A stretch of 64,000 nt of DNA from Streptomyces triculaminicus (GCF_017349075.1 NZ_JAFMOF010000005.1:124001-188000), one strand, 5' to 3'; positions 43,502 through 52,783 are shown, counted from the stretch's first letter. Notes: generated from the letters alone by a model not told the origin. Made by a program: numbers and translations.

Positions 43502-44307
43502 GACTTCTTGGCCTTGGCGGTGTGGGCGGCGACCCAGATGGCGACGGCGATCAGCGCGCCCAGGCCGAAGACCCATGCGAACAGACCCTCACTGACGGGG
43601 CCGAGGCCACCCAGTTCGAGGCCGCCCGGGCTCTTCGTCTTGTCGCTGTTGACCGTGTCGAGGTACGCGACGACGTCCTTCTTGTTCTGCTCCGACATGG
43701 TGGTGTCGGGGAACGAGGGCATGTTCTGCGGGCCGGTCTGCATGGCCTCGTAGATGTGCTTCGGGTTGACGCCCTCGAGAGACGGGGCGTACTTGCCGTT
43801 CGAGAGCGCGCCGCCCTTGCCGACGAAGTTGTGGCACTGGGCGCAGTTCGTACGGAAGAGCTCCCCGCCCTTGGCGATGTCGGCGCCGTCGGGGCTGTAC
43901 TGGTTCTTGGTCGGGACCGAGGGGCCGGCACCGAGGGAGGCGATGTACGCGGCGAGCTGGTCGATCTCGGCCTGCGTGTAGATGGCCTTCTTGCGAGGGG
44001 CCTGGGCGCCCTGCTGCTGCAGCGGCATGCGACCGGTGGCGACCTGGAAGTCGACGGCCGCGGAGCCCACGCCGACCAGGCTCGGGCCGTCGGAGGTGCC
44101 CTGACCGCCGGTACCGTGGCAGCTTGCGCAGCCCACGGAGTACAGCTTCTTGCCCTCCTCGATGGCGAGGGACTGGGCGGTGTCATCGGCCTTGGCCGAC
44201 TCCGCCGGCGCGAACGCGGCGTACAGCCCCCCAGTAACCGCCAGCGCGAAGAGTAGGACGACGACCGCCGCCAGCGGATGGCGTCGTCGTGCGGAGAGCT
44301 TTTTCAC
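43498..44307 (-). CDS. qcrC: Cytochrome bc1 complex dihaem cytochrome c subunit
   Basis: A 269-residue membrane-anchored dihaem protein. Two haem c sites are CASCH and CAQCH, with distal Met ligands in RMPLQQ and NMPSF. N-terminal and C-terminal membrane helices anchor it outside. It replaces soluble cytochrome c by passing electrons directly to the aa3 oxidase. It is second in ctaE-qcrC-qcrA-qcrB. Confidence 0.96.
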   Translation of the reverse strand: MKKLSARRRHPLAAVVVLLFALAVTGGLYAAFAPAESAKADDTAQSLAIEEGKKLYSVGCASCHGTGGQGTSDGPSLVGVGSAAVDFQVATGRMPLQQQGAQAPRKKAIYTQAEIDQLAAYIASLGAGPSVPTKNQYSPDGADIAKGGELFRTNCAQCHNFVGKGGALSNGKYAPSLEGVNPKHIYEAMQTGPQNMPSFPDTTMSEQNKKDVVAYLDTVNSDKTKSPGGLELGGLGPVSEGLFAWVFGLGALIAVAIWVAAHTAKAKKS

Positions 44308-44375
44308 GGATTACCCCGGTGTCAGGATCTTCTGCGTCGATCTGGACTGATTGGCCCGGTGCGGGACGGGACCGA

Positions 44376-44996
44376 TTACTTGATCAAGTAGATCGTGGCG
44401 AAGAGGCCGATCCACACCACGTCGACGAAGTGCCAGTAGTAGGACACGACGATGGCCGCCGTGGCCTGGTGGTGGGTGAACCTCTTGGCCGCGTACGTCC
44501 TGCCCAGGACCAGCAGGAAGGCGATGAGACCGCCCGTCACATGCAGGCCGTGGAAGCCGGTCGTCAGGTAGAACACCGAGCCGTACGGGTCGGAGGAGAG
44601 GGAGAGGCCCTCCTCCTTGACCAGATCGGTGTATTCGAAGACCTGGCCGCCGATGAAGATGGCACCCATCACGAACGTGACCACGAACCACATGCGCAGC
44701 TTCTTCACGTCGCCACGCTCGGCCGCGAACACGCCGAGCTGGCAGGTGAGGGAGGAGAGCACCAGGATCGTGGTGTTGGTGGCCGAGAACGGAAGGTTCA
44801 GCGCGGACGCCATTTCCTTCCAGTGCTCGGCACCGGTCACCGATCGCAGGGTGAAGTACATCGCGAAGAGGGCCGCGAAGAACATCAGCTCGGAACTCAG
44901 CCAGATGATGGTTCCGACGCTGGTGAGGTTCGGTCGATTGACCGACGGGTGTGCGTGCCCGGTATCTGTTGCTGTTGCTGTCGCCACGACCGACAT
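44376..44996 (-). CDS. ctaE: Cytochrome c oxidase subunit III
   Basis: A 206-residue five-helix subunit of the aa3 oxidase. Landmarks are GTIIWLSSELMFFAALFAMY, GFHGLHVTGGL and SYYWHFVDVVWIGLF. It is first in the operon with qcrCAB, an arrangement typical of actinobacteria. Its ATG lies inside a 21-bp inverted repeat (44987-45007). The promoter must lie in the 216-bp gap to 45212. Confidence 0.97.
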   Translation of the reverse strand: MSVVATATATDTGHAHPSVNRPNLTSVGTIIWLSSELMFFAALFAMYFTLRSVTGAEHWKEMASALNLPFSATNTTILVLSSLTCQLGVFAAERGDVKKLRMWFVVTFVMGAIFIGGQVFEYTDLVKEEGLSLSSDPYGSVFYLTTGFHGLHVTGGLIAFLLVLGRTYAAKRFTHHQATAAIVVSYYWHFVDVVWIGLFATIYLIK

Positions 44997-45007
44997 TATG
45001 TCGGTCG
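44987..45007 (-). promoter_or_regulatory. Inverted repeat spanning the ctaE start codon
   Basis: CGACCGACAT and ATGTCGGTCG are perfect 10-bp arms around one base. The ctaE ATG is in one arm. In RNA this would form a tight structure unless opened, or in DNA it would be an operator. Confidence 0.55.
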
Positions 45008-45212
45008 CTTATCTCGCGCTCACTCCGGGGGGTGCCGTTCGGTGTGTCAAGACCGTATGCCCAGCTCGTACGGCCCATTGGGACGGTCCCCCAAAGGGAG
45101 GAAGGAGCGCTTCCGGGGCCCCGCGGGCCCTGCCGAACCCTCCTCCTGCGGGGGCCCGGCGGAGTAGCATCCGCGCACAACGGCCCCACCTGCCCACGAG
45201 CATGGAGGAACG

Positions 45213-45614
45213 ATGCAGCCGACCGCCACGGTGCTGGTCTACAGCGACGACGCGAACACGCGGGAGCAGGTGCGGCTGGCCGCGGGACGGCGCCCGGCCC
45301 CGGACGTGCCGGCCGTGGAGTACGTGGAGTGCGCGACGCTGCCCGCCGTGCTGCGGACCCTTCGGGAGCGCCGGATCGACGTGTGCGTCCTGGACGGCGA
45401 GACGGCCCCCGCGGGCGGCATGGGCGTGTGCCGGCAGCTGAAGGACGAGGTGTTCCGCTGCCCGCCCGTGCTGCTGCTCATCGGCCGTCCACAGGACGCC
45501 TGGCTGGCCACCTGGAGCCGCGCGGACGCGGCCGTCACCCACCCGCTGGACCCGGTGGCGTTCGCCGACGCCCTGGCCGGGCTGCTGCGCGAGCGGCTCG
45601 GCGTGGACGCCTGA
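45213..45614 (+). CDS. Degenerate receiver-like protein
   Basis: A 133-residue protein with the fold of a two-component receiver: VLVYSDDANTREQ has an acidic pair, ICVLDGET-like VCVLDGETAP keeps the phospho-acceptor-position Asp, but the conserved Lys is replaced (VTHPLDP). No output domain follows. Phosphorylation is doubtful. Its divergence from ctaE and its position between the two respiratory operons suggest, without proof, a link to respiration. The ATG at 45213 has a ggagg SD. Confidence 0.82.
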   Translation: MQPTATVLVYSDDANTREQVRLAAGRRPAPDVPAVEYVECATLPAVLRTLRERRIDVCVLDGETAPAGGMGVCRQLKDEVFRCPPVLLLIGRPQDAWLATWSRADAAVTHPLDPVAFADALAGLLRERLGVDA

Positions 45615-45617
45615 CGC

Positions 45618-46871
45618 CTACAGCCTCGGCCGCATCCGGGCCATGTCGGCGGGGCCGGTGCCCTCGCGCTTGCCGCCCACCAGGGCGCTGCCCTCGCGCC
45701 ACTGCTTCCAGGGCATGTTCCAGTCGCCGAAGCCGTTGTCGAAGGGCGTCATGGTGGCGCCGGCGCTGCCGACGACCTTGACGATGTCGCCGACCCGGAC
45801 GTTGTCGAAGAACCACTTGGCGTTGGCGGTGCTCATGCCCGTGCAGCCGTGGCTGACATTGTCCATGCCCTGCGAGCCCTCGGACCAGGGGGCGGCGTGC
45901 ACGTATTCGCCGCTCCATGTCACCCGCGTGGCCCAGTAGACCGGCAGGTCGTAGGAGTCCTCGCTGCCCTCGGCGATGCCGATGCTGGTGCCGCGCATCC
46001 GTACGAAGGATTCCCGGCCCAGGATCACCTTGACCCCGTTGCGGGTGGCGTAGCCGGGCTTGCCGGTGGTCACGGGGATGGTGCGCAGCACCTCGCCGTT
46101 CCTGGTGAAGGTCATGTAGTGCCCGGCGGCGTCGGTGACGGCCTCCACGCGGTCGCCGGTGGTCAGCCGTACGGGCTTGGAGGGGCCGCCGTAGAGGCCG
46201 CCGCCGACCTTGATGCCGTCGAGGGTGGCGCGCACGTCGATCGTGGCGTGCGCGGGCCAGTACTCCGCCGGGCGGTAGTGCAGGGTGCGGTTGTCGATCC
46301 AGTGCCAGGCGCCCTGGACGGCGGGCGTGGACTCGACCCTGAGGGTGCGTTCGACCACGGCGCGCGCGGCCGGGTCCTGGACGGGCTCGCTGAGTTCGGC
46401 GGTGATGGGCTGTCCGACGCCGTAGGTGCCGTTCTGCGGGCCGAAGGAGACCCTGAGCAGCCGGTCGGCCGGGTTGGTGTCGAAGCCGATCGTCCGGCGC
46501 CCCTGGGCGCCGTCCTCGTCCTCCGTGCTGACCCGCACGGTGTAGTGGGCCCCGGCGGCGAGGGCGCCGGTGCTGTGCCAGCGCGAGCCGTCGGCGGCCA
46601 GCTCGCCCTTGACGTAGCGTCCGGCCGCGTCGGTGGCGGTCACGTCGGTGATCCGGTCGCCGCCGGAGGTCTCGACCTCCAGGGGCTTGCTGGGGTCCGC
46701 CTTGTGACCCTCCTGCGAGCCGGTGACCCTGACCTGGCCGGTCGCGTCGTACGGCGGGTCGGCCAGGGGATTGGACGAGCCCCCGCACGCGGAGGCCCCC
46801 AGAACCAGCGAGACCAGCAGCAGGGCGCCGGCGGGCACCGTGCGGCGTCGAGGTGTATGACCCATGGTCAC
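45618..46871 (-). CDS. L,D-transpeptidase lipoprotein (Ig-like + YkuD)
   Basis: A 417-residue exported enzyme making 3-3 crosslinks in peptidoglycan. The signal peptide ends in a lipobox (SACG). Two immunoglobulin-like domains (about 40-240) precede the YkuD catalytic domain with SHGCTGMSTANAKWF, the HGC-x-x-x-S-x-x-N form seen in mycobacterial LdtMt2. Start is either GTG 46871 or ATG 46865; neither has a good SD. It ends 4 bp from the receiver-like gene (convergent). Confidence 0.92.
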   Translation of the reverse strand: MTMGHTPRRRTVPAGALLLVSLVLGASACGGSSNPLADPPYDATGQVRVTGSQEGHKADPSKPLEVETSGGDRITDVTATDAAGRYVKGELAADGSRWHSTGALAAGAHYTVRVSTEDEDGAQGRRTIGFDTNPADRLLRVSFGPQNGTYGVGQPITAELSEPVQDPAARAVVERTLRVESTPAVQGAWHWIDNRTLHYRPAEYWPAHATIDVRATLDGIKVGGGLYGGPSKPVRLTTGDRVEAVTDAAGHYMTFTRNGEVLRTIPVTTGKPGYATRNGVKVILGRESFVRMRGTSIGIAEGSEDSYDLPVYWATRVTWSGEYVHAAPWSEGSQGMDNVSHGCTGMSTANAKWFFDNVRVGDIVKVVGSAGATMTPFDNGFGDWNMPWKQWREGSALVGGKREGTGPADMARMRPRL

Positions 46872-46930
46872 ACGATAGGAAGAATCCGGTCATACGGCCT
46901 CCTGAGGGCCGCAAACGGGTGGAAACGCAT

Positions 46931-46964
46931 CGGGCCCCGCACACCGTGAGGTGTGCGGGGCCCG
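46931..46964 (-). terminator. Terminator of the ctaC-ctaD-ctaF operon
   Basis: A 15-bp perfect stem (46931-46945 with 46950-46964) with a 4-base loop lies 18 bp after ctaF. Confidence 0.88.
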
Positions 46965-46981
46965 AACGTTCGCGGGGGAAC

Positions 46982-47380
46982 CTACTGGTTCTGGTTCTCG
47001 CCGCGGTAGAACTCGAACACCCAGCCGAAGAGTCCGACCAGGATGACCGGCGCCGAGAAGTACATCAGCCACCAGCCGAAGCAGATGCTCATGAAGGCGA
47101 GCGCTCCACCGACGGCCAGGGACAGCGGCTGCCAGCTGTGCGGGGCGAAGAAGCCCAGCTCACCGGCGTCGTCGGCGACGTCCGCGTTCTTGTCGTCCTG
47201 GGCACCGGCGTCCACCCGGCGCGCGGTGAACGCCAGGTAGTAGCCGACCATGACGCACAGGCCGAAGGCCATGAAGAGGGCGGTCGTACCGGCCGCCTCC
47301 TTCGCCCACATGCCGTAGACGATCGCCATGGCGAGGATGAAGACGGAGAGCCAGATGAACATCCGGCCTTGGATCTTCAC
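46982..47380 (-). CDS. ctaF: Cytochrome c oxidase subunit IV (actinobacterial)
   Basis: A 132-residue subunit with four hydrophobic helices, found only in actinobacterial aa3 oxidases. MKIQGRMFIWLSVFILAMAI opens the first helix, and the GWWLMYFSAP segment lies in the third. It overlaps ctaD by 4 bp (ATGA) and is the last gene of the operon. Confidence 0.95.
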   Translation of the reverse strand: MKIQGRMFIWLSVFILAMAIVYGMWAKEAAGTTALFMAFGLCVMVGYYLAFTARRVDAGAQDDKNADVADDAGELGFFAPHSWQPLSLAVGGALAFMSICFGWWLMYFSAPVILVGLFGWVFEFYRGENQNQ

Positions 47381-49104
47381 TTGCCGGCCTCCTTGCCACC
47401 CGCGAGGGCCTTGTCAGCGGCGAGGTTCTCCTCGATCTCCAGCGCCGCGATCTCCGGGTGGTGCAGATCGAACGCCGGGGATTCGGAGCGGATGCGAGGC
47501 AGCGTGAGGAAGTTGTGCCGCGGCGGCGGGCAGGAGGTCGCCCACTCGAGCGAGCGGCCGTAGCCCCACGGGTCGTCGACCTCGACCTTCTTGCCGTACT
47601 TGGCGGTCTTCCAGACGTTGTAGAAGAACGGCAGGATCGACAGGCCCAGCAGGAAGGAGCTGATGGTCGAGATGGTGTTCAGCGTGGTGAAGCCGTCGGC
47701 GGCGAGGTAGTCCGCGTAACGACGCGGCATGCCCTCGGCACCCAGCCAGTGCTGCACCAGGAACGTGCCGTGGAAGCCCACGAACAGCGTCCAGAAGGTG
47801 ATCTTGCCCAGACGCTCGTCCAGCATCTTGCCCGTGAACTTCGGCCACCAGAAGTGGAAGCCGGAGAACATCGCGAACACCACGGTGCCGAAGATGACGT
47901 AGTGGAAGTGCGCGACCACGAAGTACGAGTCGGAGACGTGGAAGTCCATCGGCGGCGAGGCCAGGATGACGCCGGTCAGACCACCGAAGGTGAAGGTGAT
48001 CAGGAAGCCGACGGCCCACAGCATCGGGGTCTCGAAGGACAGCGAGCCCTTCCACATGGTGCCGATCCAGTTGAAGAACTTCACACCGGTCGGGACCGCG
48101 ATCAGGAAGGTCATGAAGGAGAAGAACGGCAGCAGCACACCACCGGTGACGTACATGTGGTGCGCCCACACGGTCACCGACAGACCGGCGATCGAAATCG
48201 TCGCCGCGATCAGGCCCCAGTAACCGAACATCGGCTTCCGGGAGAACACCGGAATGACCTCGGAAATGATGCCGAAGAACGGCAGGGCGATGATGTACAC
48301 CTCGGGATGGCCGAAGAACCAGAAGAGGTGCTGCCACAGCAACGCGCCGCCATTGGACGCGTCGAATACATGGGCGCCGAATTTACGGTCCGCCTCCAGG
48401 GCGAACAGCGCGGCGGCCAGCACCGGGAAGGCCAGCAGGACCAGCACACCGGTCAGCAGGACGTTCCAGGTGAAGATCGGCATGCGGAACATCGTCATGC
48501 CCGGGGCGCGCATGCAGATGATCGTGGTGATGAAGTTGACCGAACCGAGGATCGTGCCGAAGCCCGAGAAGGCCAGACCCATGATCCACATGTCGGCGCC
48601 GACGCCCGGCGAGCGGACCGCGTCCGACAGCGGGGAGTAGGCGAACCAGCCGAAGTCGGCCGCACCCTGCGGGGTGAGGAACCCGGCCACCGCGATCAGC
48701 GAGCCGAAGAGGTAGAGCCAGTAGGCGAACATGTTCAGCCGCGGGAACGCCACGTCGGGCGCGCCGATCTGCAGCGGCATGATCCAGTTCGCGAATCCGG
48801 CGAACAGCGGCGTCGCGAACATCAGCAGCATGATCGTGCCGTGCATCGTGAACGCCTGGTTGAACTGCTCGTTCGACATGATCTGCGTGCCGGGACGGGC
48901 CAGCTCGGCGCGCATGAGGAGCGCCATCAGGCCGCCGATGCAGAAGAACGCGAACGACGTGACCAGGTAGAGCGTGCCGATCGTCTTGTGGTCGGTGGTG
49001 GTGAGCCACTTGATGACCTGACTACCGGGCTGCTTCTGGCGTACGGGTGGTGCTGCCGTGGCTGTTGCGGCGGCGGCACCCTGGGGTTCGTTGAGGATGC
49101 TCAC
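47377..49104 (-). CDS. ctaD: Cytochrome c oxidase subunit I
   Basis: A 575-residue catalytic subunit with haem a, haem a3 and CuB. The CuB site is in FWFFGHPEVYIIALP (His and the crosslinked Tyr) and the paired HH of VWAHHMYVTG. The haem ligands are in FTMHGTIMLL and FHYVIFGTVVF. About twelve helices. It overlaps both ctaC and ctaF by 4 bp, so all three are co-translated. Confidence 0.98.
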   Translation of the reverse strand: MSILNEPQGAAAATATAAPPVRQKQPGSQVIKWLTTTDHKTIGTLYLVTSFAFFCIGGLMALLMRAELARPGTQIMSNEQFNQAFTMHGTIMLLMFATPLFAGFANWIMPLQIGAPDVAFPRLNMFAYWLYLFGSLIAVAGFLTPQGAADFGWFAYSPLSDAVRSPGVGADMWIMGLAFSGFGTILGSVNFITTIICMRAPGMTMFRMPIFTWNVLLTGVLVLLAFPVLAAALFALEADRKFGAHVFDASNGGALLWQHLFWFFGHPEVYIIALPFFGIISEVIPVFSRKPMFGYWGLIAATISIAGLSVTVWAHHMYVTGGVLLPFFSFMTFLIAVPTGVKFFNWIGTMWKGSLSFETPMLWAVGFLITFTFGGLTGVILASPPMDFHVSDSYFVVAHFHYVIFGTVVFAMFSGFHFWWPKFTGKMLDERLGKITFWTLFVGFHGTFLVQHWLGAEGMPRRYADYLAADGFTTLNTISTISSFLLGLSILPFFYNVWKTAKYGKKVEVDDPWGYGRSLEWATSCPPPRHNFLTLPRIRSESPAFDLHHPEIAALEIEENLAADKALAGGKEAGK

Positions 49105-50072
49105 TTGTTCTTGGTCTCCGCGTTCTTCGCGTGATCCGTCATCGCGATACCCGCCGGCTGGTAACCGGTCTGGCCCTTGGCCGCCAGCTCCTTCAGGTGC
49201 GCCCGGTATCGCTCAGGAGAGACGATCTTGACGTTGAAGAGCATCCGCGAGTGGTCCTGACCGCAGAGCTCGGCGCACTTGCCCAGGTACGTGCCCTCCT
49301 TCTGGGGGGTCACCGTGAAGCTGTTGGTGTGCCCCGGGATGACGTCCTGCTTCATCAGGAACGGCACCACCCAGAAGGAGTGGATGACGTCCCGCGAGGT
49401 GAGGACGAACTGGACCGTCTCGCCCTTGGGCAGCCACATGGTCGGGCCCGGGTTGCCCGTCTGCGGGTTCCGGTCACCCGGAACGCCGACCTCGTAGACG
49501 CCCTCGGCGCCCTGCGGTGCCTTGTTCAGGAACCGGTCCGGGATCGCGTCGAGCTCCTTGTTCTCACGGAGCGGCTTCGCCGGAGTGGCGGTGTTGCCGT
49601 CGACGTTCTCCATGTAGTTGAACGCCCAGCTCCACTGGAAGCCCACCACGTTGATGACGTGCTGCGGCTTGTCAGGGTTGGTCAGGAGCTTGTTCTCATC
49701 GCGCGCGGTGAAATAGAAGAGCACCGAGACGATGATGATCGGGACCACGGTGTACAGCGCCTCGATGGGCATGTTGTACCGGGTCTGGGTGGGGATCTCC
49801 ACCTTGGACCTGCTGCGCCGGTGGAAGATGACGCTCCACAGGATCAGGCCCCACACCAGTACGCCCGTGGCGAGCGCTGCCGCCCACGAGCCCTGCCACA
49901 AGGAGAGGATCCGCGGCGCCTCTTCCGTGACGGGCGTTGGCATGCCGAGGCGGGGGAAGTCCTTCGATGTGCAACCGGTGGCGGTCGCCAGGACAGCGCC
50001 CGCGGCCAGCGCCTGCAGCAGCTTCCGCCGCACCGGGCGCCGCGACGAGCGGTCGGAGCCGTTGGGACTCAC
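49101..50072 (-). CDS. ctaC: Cytochrome c oxidase subunit II
   Basis: A 323-residue exported subunit. A lipobox-like ATGC (Cys33) follows the signal sequence. Two helices and a periplasmic-type cupredoxin domain carry the CuA site GKCAELCGQDHSRM. SRDVIHSFWV supplies another ligand. First gene of ctaC-ctaD-ctaF. A -10-like TAGGGT at 50182-50177 on the minus strand may be its promoter. Confidence 0.97.
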   Translation of the reverse strand: MSPNGSDRSSRRPVRRKLLQALAAGAVLATATGCTSKDFPRLGMPTPVTEEAPRILSLWQGSWAAALATGVLVWGLILWSVIFHRRSRSKVEIPTQTRYNMPIEALYTVVPIIIVSVLFYFTARDENKLLTNPDKPQHVINVVGFQWSWAFNYMENVDGNTATPAKPLRENKELDAIPDRFLNKAPQGAEGVYEVGVPGDRNPQTGNPGPTMWLPKGETVQFVLTSRDVIHSFWVVPFLMKQDVIPGHTNSFTVTPQKEGTYLGKCAELCGQDHSRMLFNVKIVSPERYRAHLKELAAKGQTGYQPAGIAMTDHAKNAETKNK

Positions 50073-50376
50073 GTAGCGCCTTCCCGAGAGTCTCGCCCGT
50101 GCGGCCGGCTGCGGCCGTCTCGCTGGTCGGTCGCCGGCCCGCTGCGGGCAGGGGTTTGGATGTTTATGCGGACCAAACCCTACTGGACGCTATTTGGGGC
50201 CGCGCGGGGAGGGTGCCCAACGCGCCGGACCACTCCCCGAACCGGTGGAATATGGGGCTCCGGCGACCATCTGGAGGACCGTCAGCGCCGTGTGCTGCCT
50301 GGTCACAGGGGGCGTGGCGGGGCCGGCGCCGCGGCGGCCGCGGGCCGTACCGGCGACGGGAGTTAGCGTTTCTTCC
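50073..50376. other. Divergent promoter region of ctaC and the cysteine desulfurase
   Basis: A 304-bp gap with no supported gene. It holds -10-like TAGGGT for ctaC (50182-50177, minus strand), a relatively AT-rich patch at 50160-50200, and TAGCGT at 50364-50369 for the desulfurase. Confidence 0.5.
50364..50369 (+). promoter_or_regulatory. -10 element of a probably leaderless desulfurase transcript
   Basis: TAGCGT ends 7 bp before the GTG at 50377, with no Shine-Dalgarno between them. Confidence 0.45.
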
Positions 50377-51765
50377 GTGCCCTACTTCGACGCGGCCTCC
50401 GCCGCTCCTCTGCACCCGGTCGCCCGCCAGGCGCTGCTGGCCGCCCTCGACGAGGGCTGGGCCGACCCGGCCCGGCTCTACCGGGAGGGCCGCCGGGCCC
50501 GGCTGCTGCTCGACGCCGCCCGCGAGGCCGCCGCCGAGGCCGTCGGCTGTCGCCCCGACGAGCTCGTGTTCACTCCTTCGGGGACACGCGCGCTGCACGA
50601 CGGCATTGCCGGCGCCCTCGCCGGACGCCGCCGGGTGGGCCGCCATCTGGTCGTCTCCGCCGTCGAGCACTCCGCCGTACTGCACTCGGCGGACGCCCTG
50701 CGCGCGGCGGGCGGCACCGTCACCGAGGTGGAGGTGGACCGCGCCGGCCGCGTCGACGCGGCGGCGTACGCGGCCGCGCTGCGGGCGGACACCGCCCTCG
50801 CGGCGCTGCAGTCCGCCAACCACGAGGTCGGCACCGAGCAGCCGGTGGCCGAGGTGGCCGAGGCCTGCCGGGCGGCGGGGGTGCCGCTGCTGGTGGACGC
50901 GGCCCAGTCGCTCGGCTGGGGCCCGGTGGCGCCGGGCTGGTCGCTGCTGACGGCCAGCGCGCACAAGTGGGGCGGCCCCTCGGGGGTGGGCCTGCTGGCC
51001 GTGCGCAAGGGGGTGCGGTTCGCCGCCCAGGGGCCCGCGGACGAACGGGAGTCGGGCCGCTCCCCCGGCTTCCCCGACCTGCCCGCCGTCGTGGCGGCCG
51101 CGGCCTCGCTGCGGGCGGTGCGCGCGGAGGCGGCGGCCGAGGACGCCCGGCTGCGGGCGCTGGTGGAGCGCGTACGGTCCCGGGTGCCCGGGCTCGTACC
51201 GGACGTGGAGGTGGTCGGCGACCCCGTGCGACGGCTGCCGCACCTGGTCACGTTCTCCTGCCTCTACGTGGACGGCGAGACGCTGCTGCACGCGCTGGAC
51301 CGCGAGGGCTTCTCGGTCTCCTCGGGCTCGTCGTGCACCTCCAGCACCCTGCGGCCGAGCCATGTGCTCCAGGCGATGGGCGTGCTGTCGGAGGGCAATG
51401 TGCGCCTGTCGCTGCCGCGTGGCACGTCGCCGGAGGACGTGGAGGCCTTCCTCGGCGTCCTGCCGGGGGTCGTCGCGTCGGTGCGCGAGGCGCTGGGCGC
51501 GCCGGCGGCCACCGCTCCGGCCGCCGCGCCCGGGGCCGGCGAGGAGCTGGTGGTCGACTCGCTCGGCAAGCGGTGCCCGATCCCCGTGATCGAGCTGGCG
51601 AAGGTGATCGGGGACGTTCCGGTGGGCGGCCTCGTGACCGTCCTGTCCGACGACGAGGCGGCGCGCCTGGACATTCCGGCGTGGTGCTCGATGCGCGGCC
51701 AGGAGTACGTGGGCGAGCGCCCGGCGGAGACCGGGGTCGCGTACACGGTGCGGCGCCGCACCTGA
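50377..51765 (+). CDS. Cysteine desulfurase-TusA fusion protein
   Basis: A 462-residue fusion. The N-terminal part (about 1-375) is an IscS/NifS-type desulfurase: YFDAASAAPLHP, NHEVGTEQPV, LVDAAQSLGWG, the PLP Lys in SAHKWGGPSG and the active loop Cys in SSGSSCTSSTLRPSH. The C-terminal part (about 388-462) is a TusA domain with DSLGKRCPIPVIELAK, whose Cys accepts persulfide. The enzyme would thus take sulfur from Cys and hand it to its own carrier domain. The GTG at 50377 is leaderless. It is divergent from ctaC. Confidence 0.92.
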   Translation: MPYFDAASAAPLHPVARQALLAALDEGWADPARLYREGRRARLLLDAAREAAAEAVGCRPDELVFTPSGTRALHDGIAGALAGRRRVGRHLVVSAVEHSAVLHSADALRAAGGTVTEVEVDRAGRVDAAAYAAALRADTALAALQSANHEVGTEQPVAEVAEACRAAGVPLLVDAAQSLGWGPVAPGWSLLTASAHKWGGPSGVGLLAVRKGVRFAAQGPADERESGRSPGFPDLPAVVAAAASLRAVRAEAAAEDARLRALVERVRSRVPGLVPDVEVVGDPVRRLPHLVTFSCLYVDGETLLHALDREGFSVSSGSSCTSSTLRPSHVLQAMGVLSEGNVRLSLPRGTSPEDVEAFLGVLPGVVASVREALGAPAATAPAAAPGAGEELVVDSLGKRCPIPVIELAKVIGDVPVGGLVTVLSDDEAARLDIPAWCSMRGQEYVGERPAETGVAYTVRRRT

Positions 51766-51769
51766 CGGC

Positions 51770-51795
51770 GAGGGGGCGGTGAGCGCCGCCCCCTC
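51770..51795. terminator. Shared terminator of desulfurase and PfkB kinase genes
   Basis: A 10-bp stem (51770-51779 with 51786-51795) with a 6-base loop lies between the convergent stops. Confidence 0.65.
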
Positions 51796-51808
51796 CCGCG
51801 CCGGGGGA

Positions 51809-52783
51809 TCAGGCCAGGTGGGCCTGGACCTCGGCGGCCGCCTCCTGGCCGTAGGCCTTGGTGAAGCGCTCCATGAAGTGCCCGCGCCGCAGCTCGTACT
51901 CCTGGGTGCCCAGGGTCTCGATGACGAGGGTGGCCAGCATGCAGCCCAGCTGCGCGGCGCGCTCGAGGGACAGGTCCCAGGTCACGCCGGCCAGGAAGCC
52001 CGCGCGGAACGCGTCGCCGACGCCGGTCGGGTCGACCTTGGCCTCCTCCTCGGCGCAGCCGACCTCGATCGGCTGCTCGCCGACCCGCTCGATGAGCACG
52101 CCGCGCGCGCCCAGCGTGGTGATGCGGGTGCCGACCTTGGAGAGGATCTCCTCGCCCGTCCAGCCCGTCTTGGACTCGATGAGCGCCTTCTCGTACTCGT
52201 TGGTGAACAGGTACGTCGCGCCCTCGATCAGCACGCGGATGTCGTCGCCGTCCATCCGGGCGAGCTGCTGGGAGGGGTCGGCGGCGAAGGGGATCGCGCG
52301 GGCGCGGCACTCCTCGGTGTGGCGGATCATCGCCTCGGGGTCGTCCGCGCCGATCAGCACCAGGTCCAGGCCGCCGACCCGGTCGGCCACCGGCTGCAGC
52401 TCGATCTGGCGGGCCTCGCTCATCGCGCCGGTGTAGAAGGACGCGATCTGGTTGTGGTCGCTGTCGGTGGTGCAGACGAAGCGCGCGGTGTGCAGGACCT
52501 CGGAGATGTGCACCGAGGCGGTGTCGACGCCGTGCCGGTCCAGCCAGGCGCGGTAGTCCGCGAAGTCGGCGCCGGCGGCACCGACGAGGACCGGACGCAG
52601 GCCGAGCACGCCCATGCCGAAGCAGATGTTGGGGCCCACGCCGCCACGGCGCACGTCGAGCTCGTCGACCAGGAAGGAGAGGGAGACCGTGTGCAGCTGG
52701 TCGGCCACGAGCTGATCGGCGAAGCGGCCGGGGAAGGTCATCAGGTGGTCGGTGGCGATGGAGCCGGTGACAGCGATACGCAC
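51809..52783 (-). CDS. PfkB-family carbohydrate/nucleoside kinase
   Basis: A 324-residue ribokinase-like enzyme, closest in style to adenosine kinases. The N-terminal RIAVTGSIATDHLMTFPGRF and GGVGPNICFGMGVLG bind the substrate. The C-terminal DPTGVGDAFRAGFLAG motif has the catalytic Asp and anion hole. The exact substrate cannot be given. The GTG at 52783 has an aggag SD; an earlier ATG at 52873 is not supported. Confidence 0.88.
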   Translation of the reverse strand: MRIAVTGSIATDHLMTFPGRFADQLVADQLHTVSLSFLVDELDVRRGGVGPNICFGMGVLGLRPVLVGAAGADFADYRAWLDRHGVDTASVHISEVLHTARFVCTTDSDHNQIASFYTGAMSEARQIELQPVADRVGGLDLVLIGADDPEAMIRHTEECRARAIPFAADPSQQLARMDGDDIRVLIEGATYLFTNEYEKALIESKTGWTGEEILSKVGTRITTLGARGVLIERVGEQPIEVGCAEEEAKVDPTGVGDAFRAGFLAGVTWDLSLERAAQLGCMLATLVIETLGTQEYELRRGHFMERFTKAYGQEAAAEVQAHLA

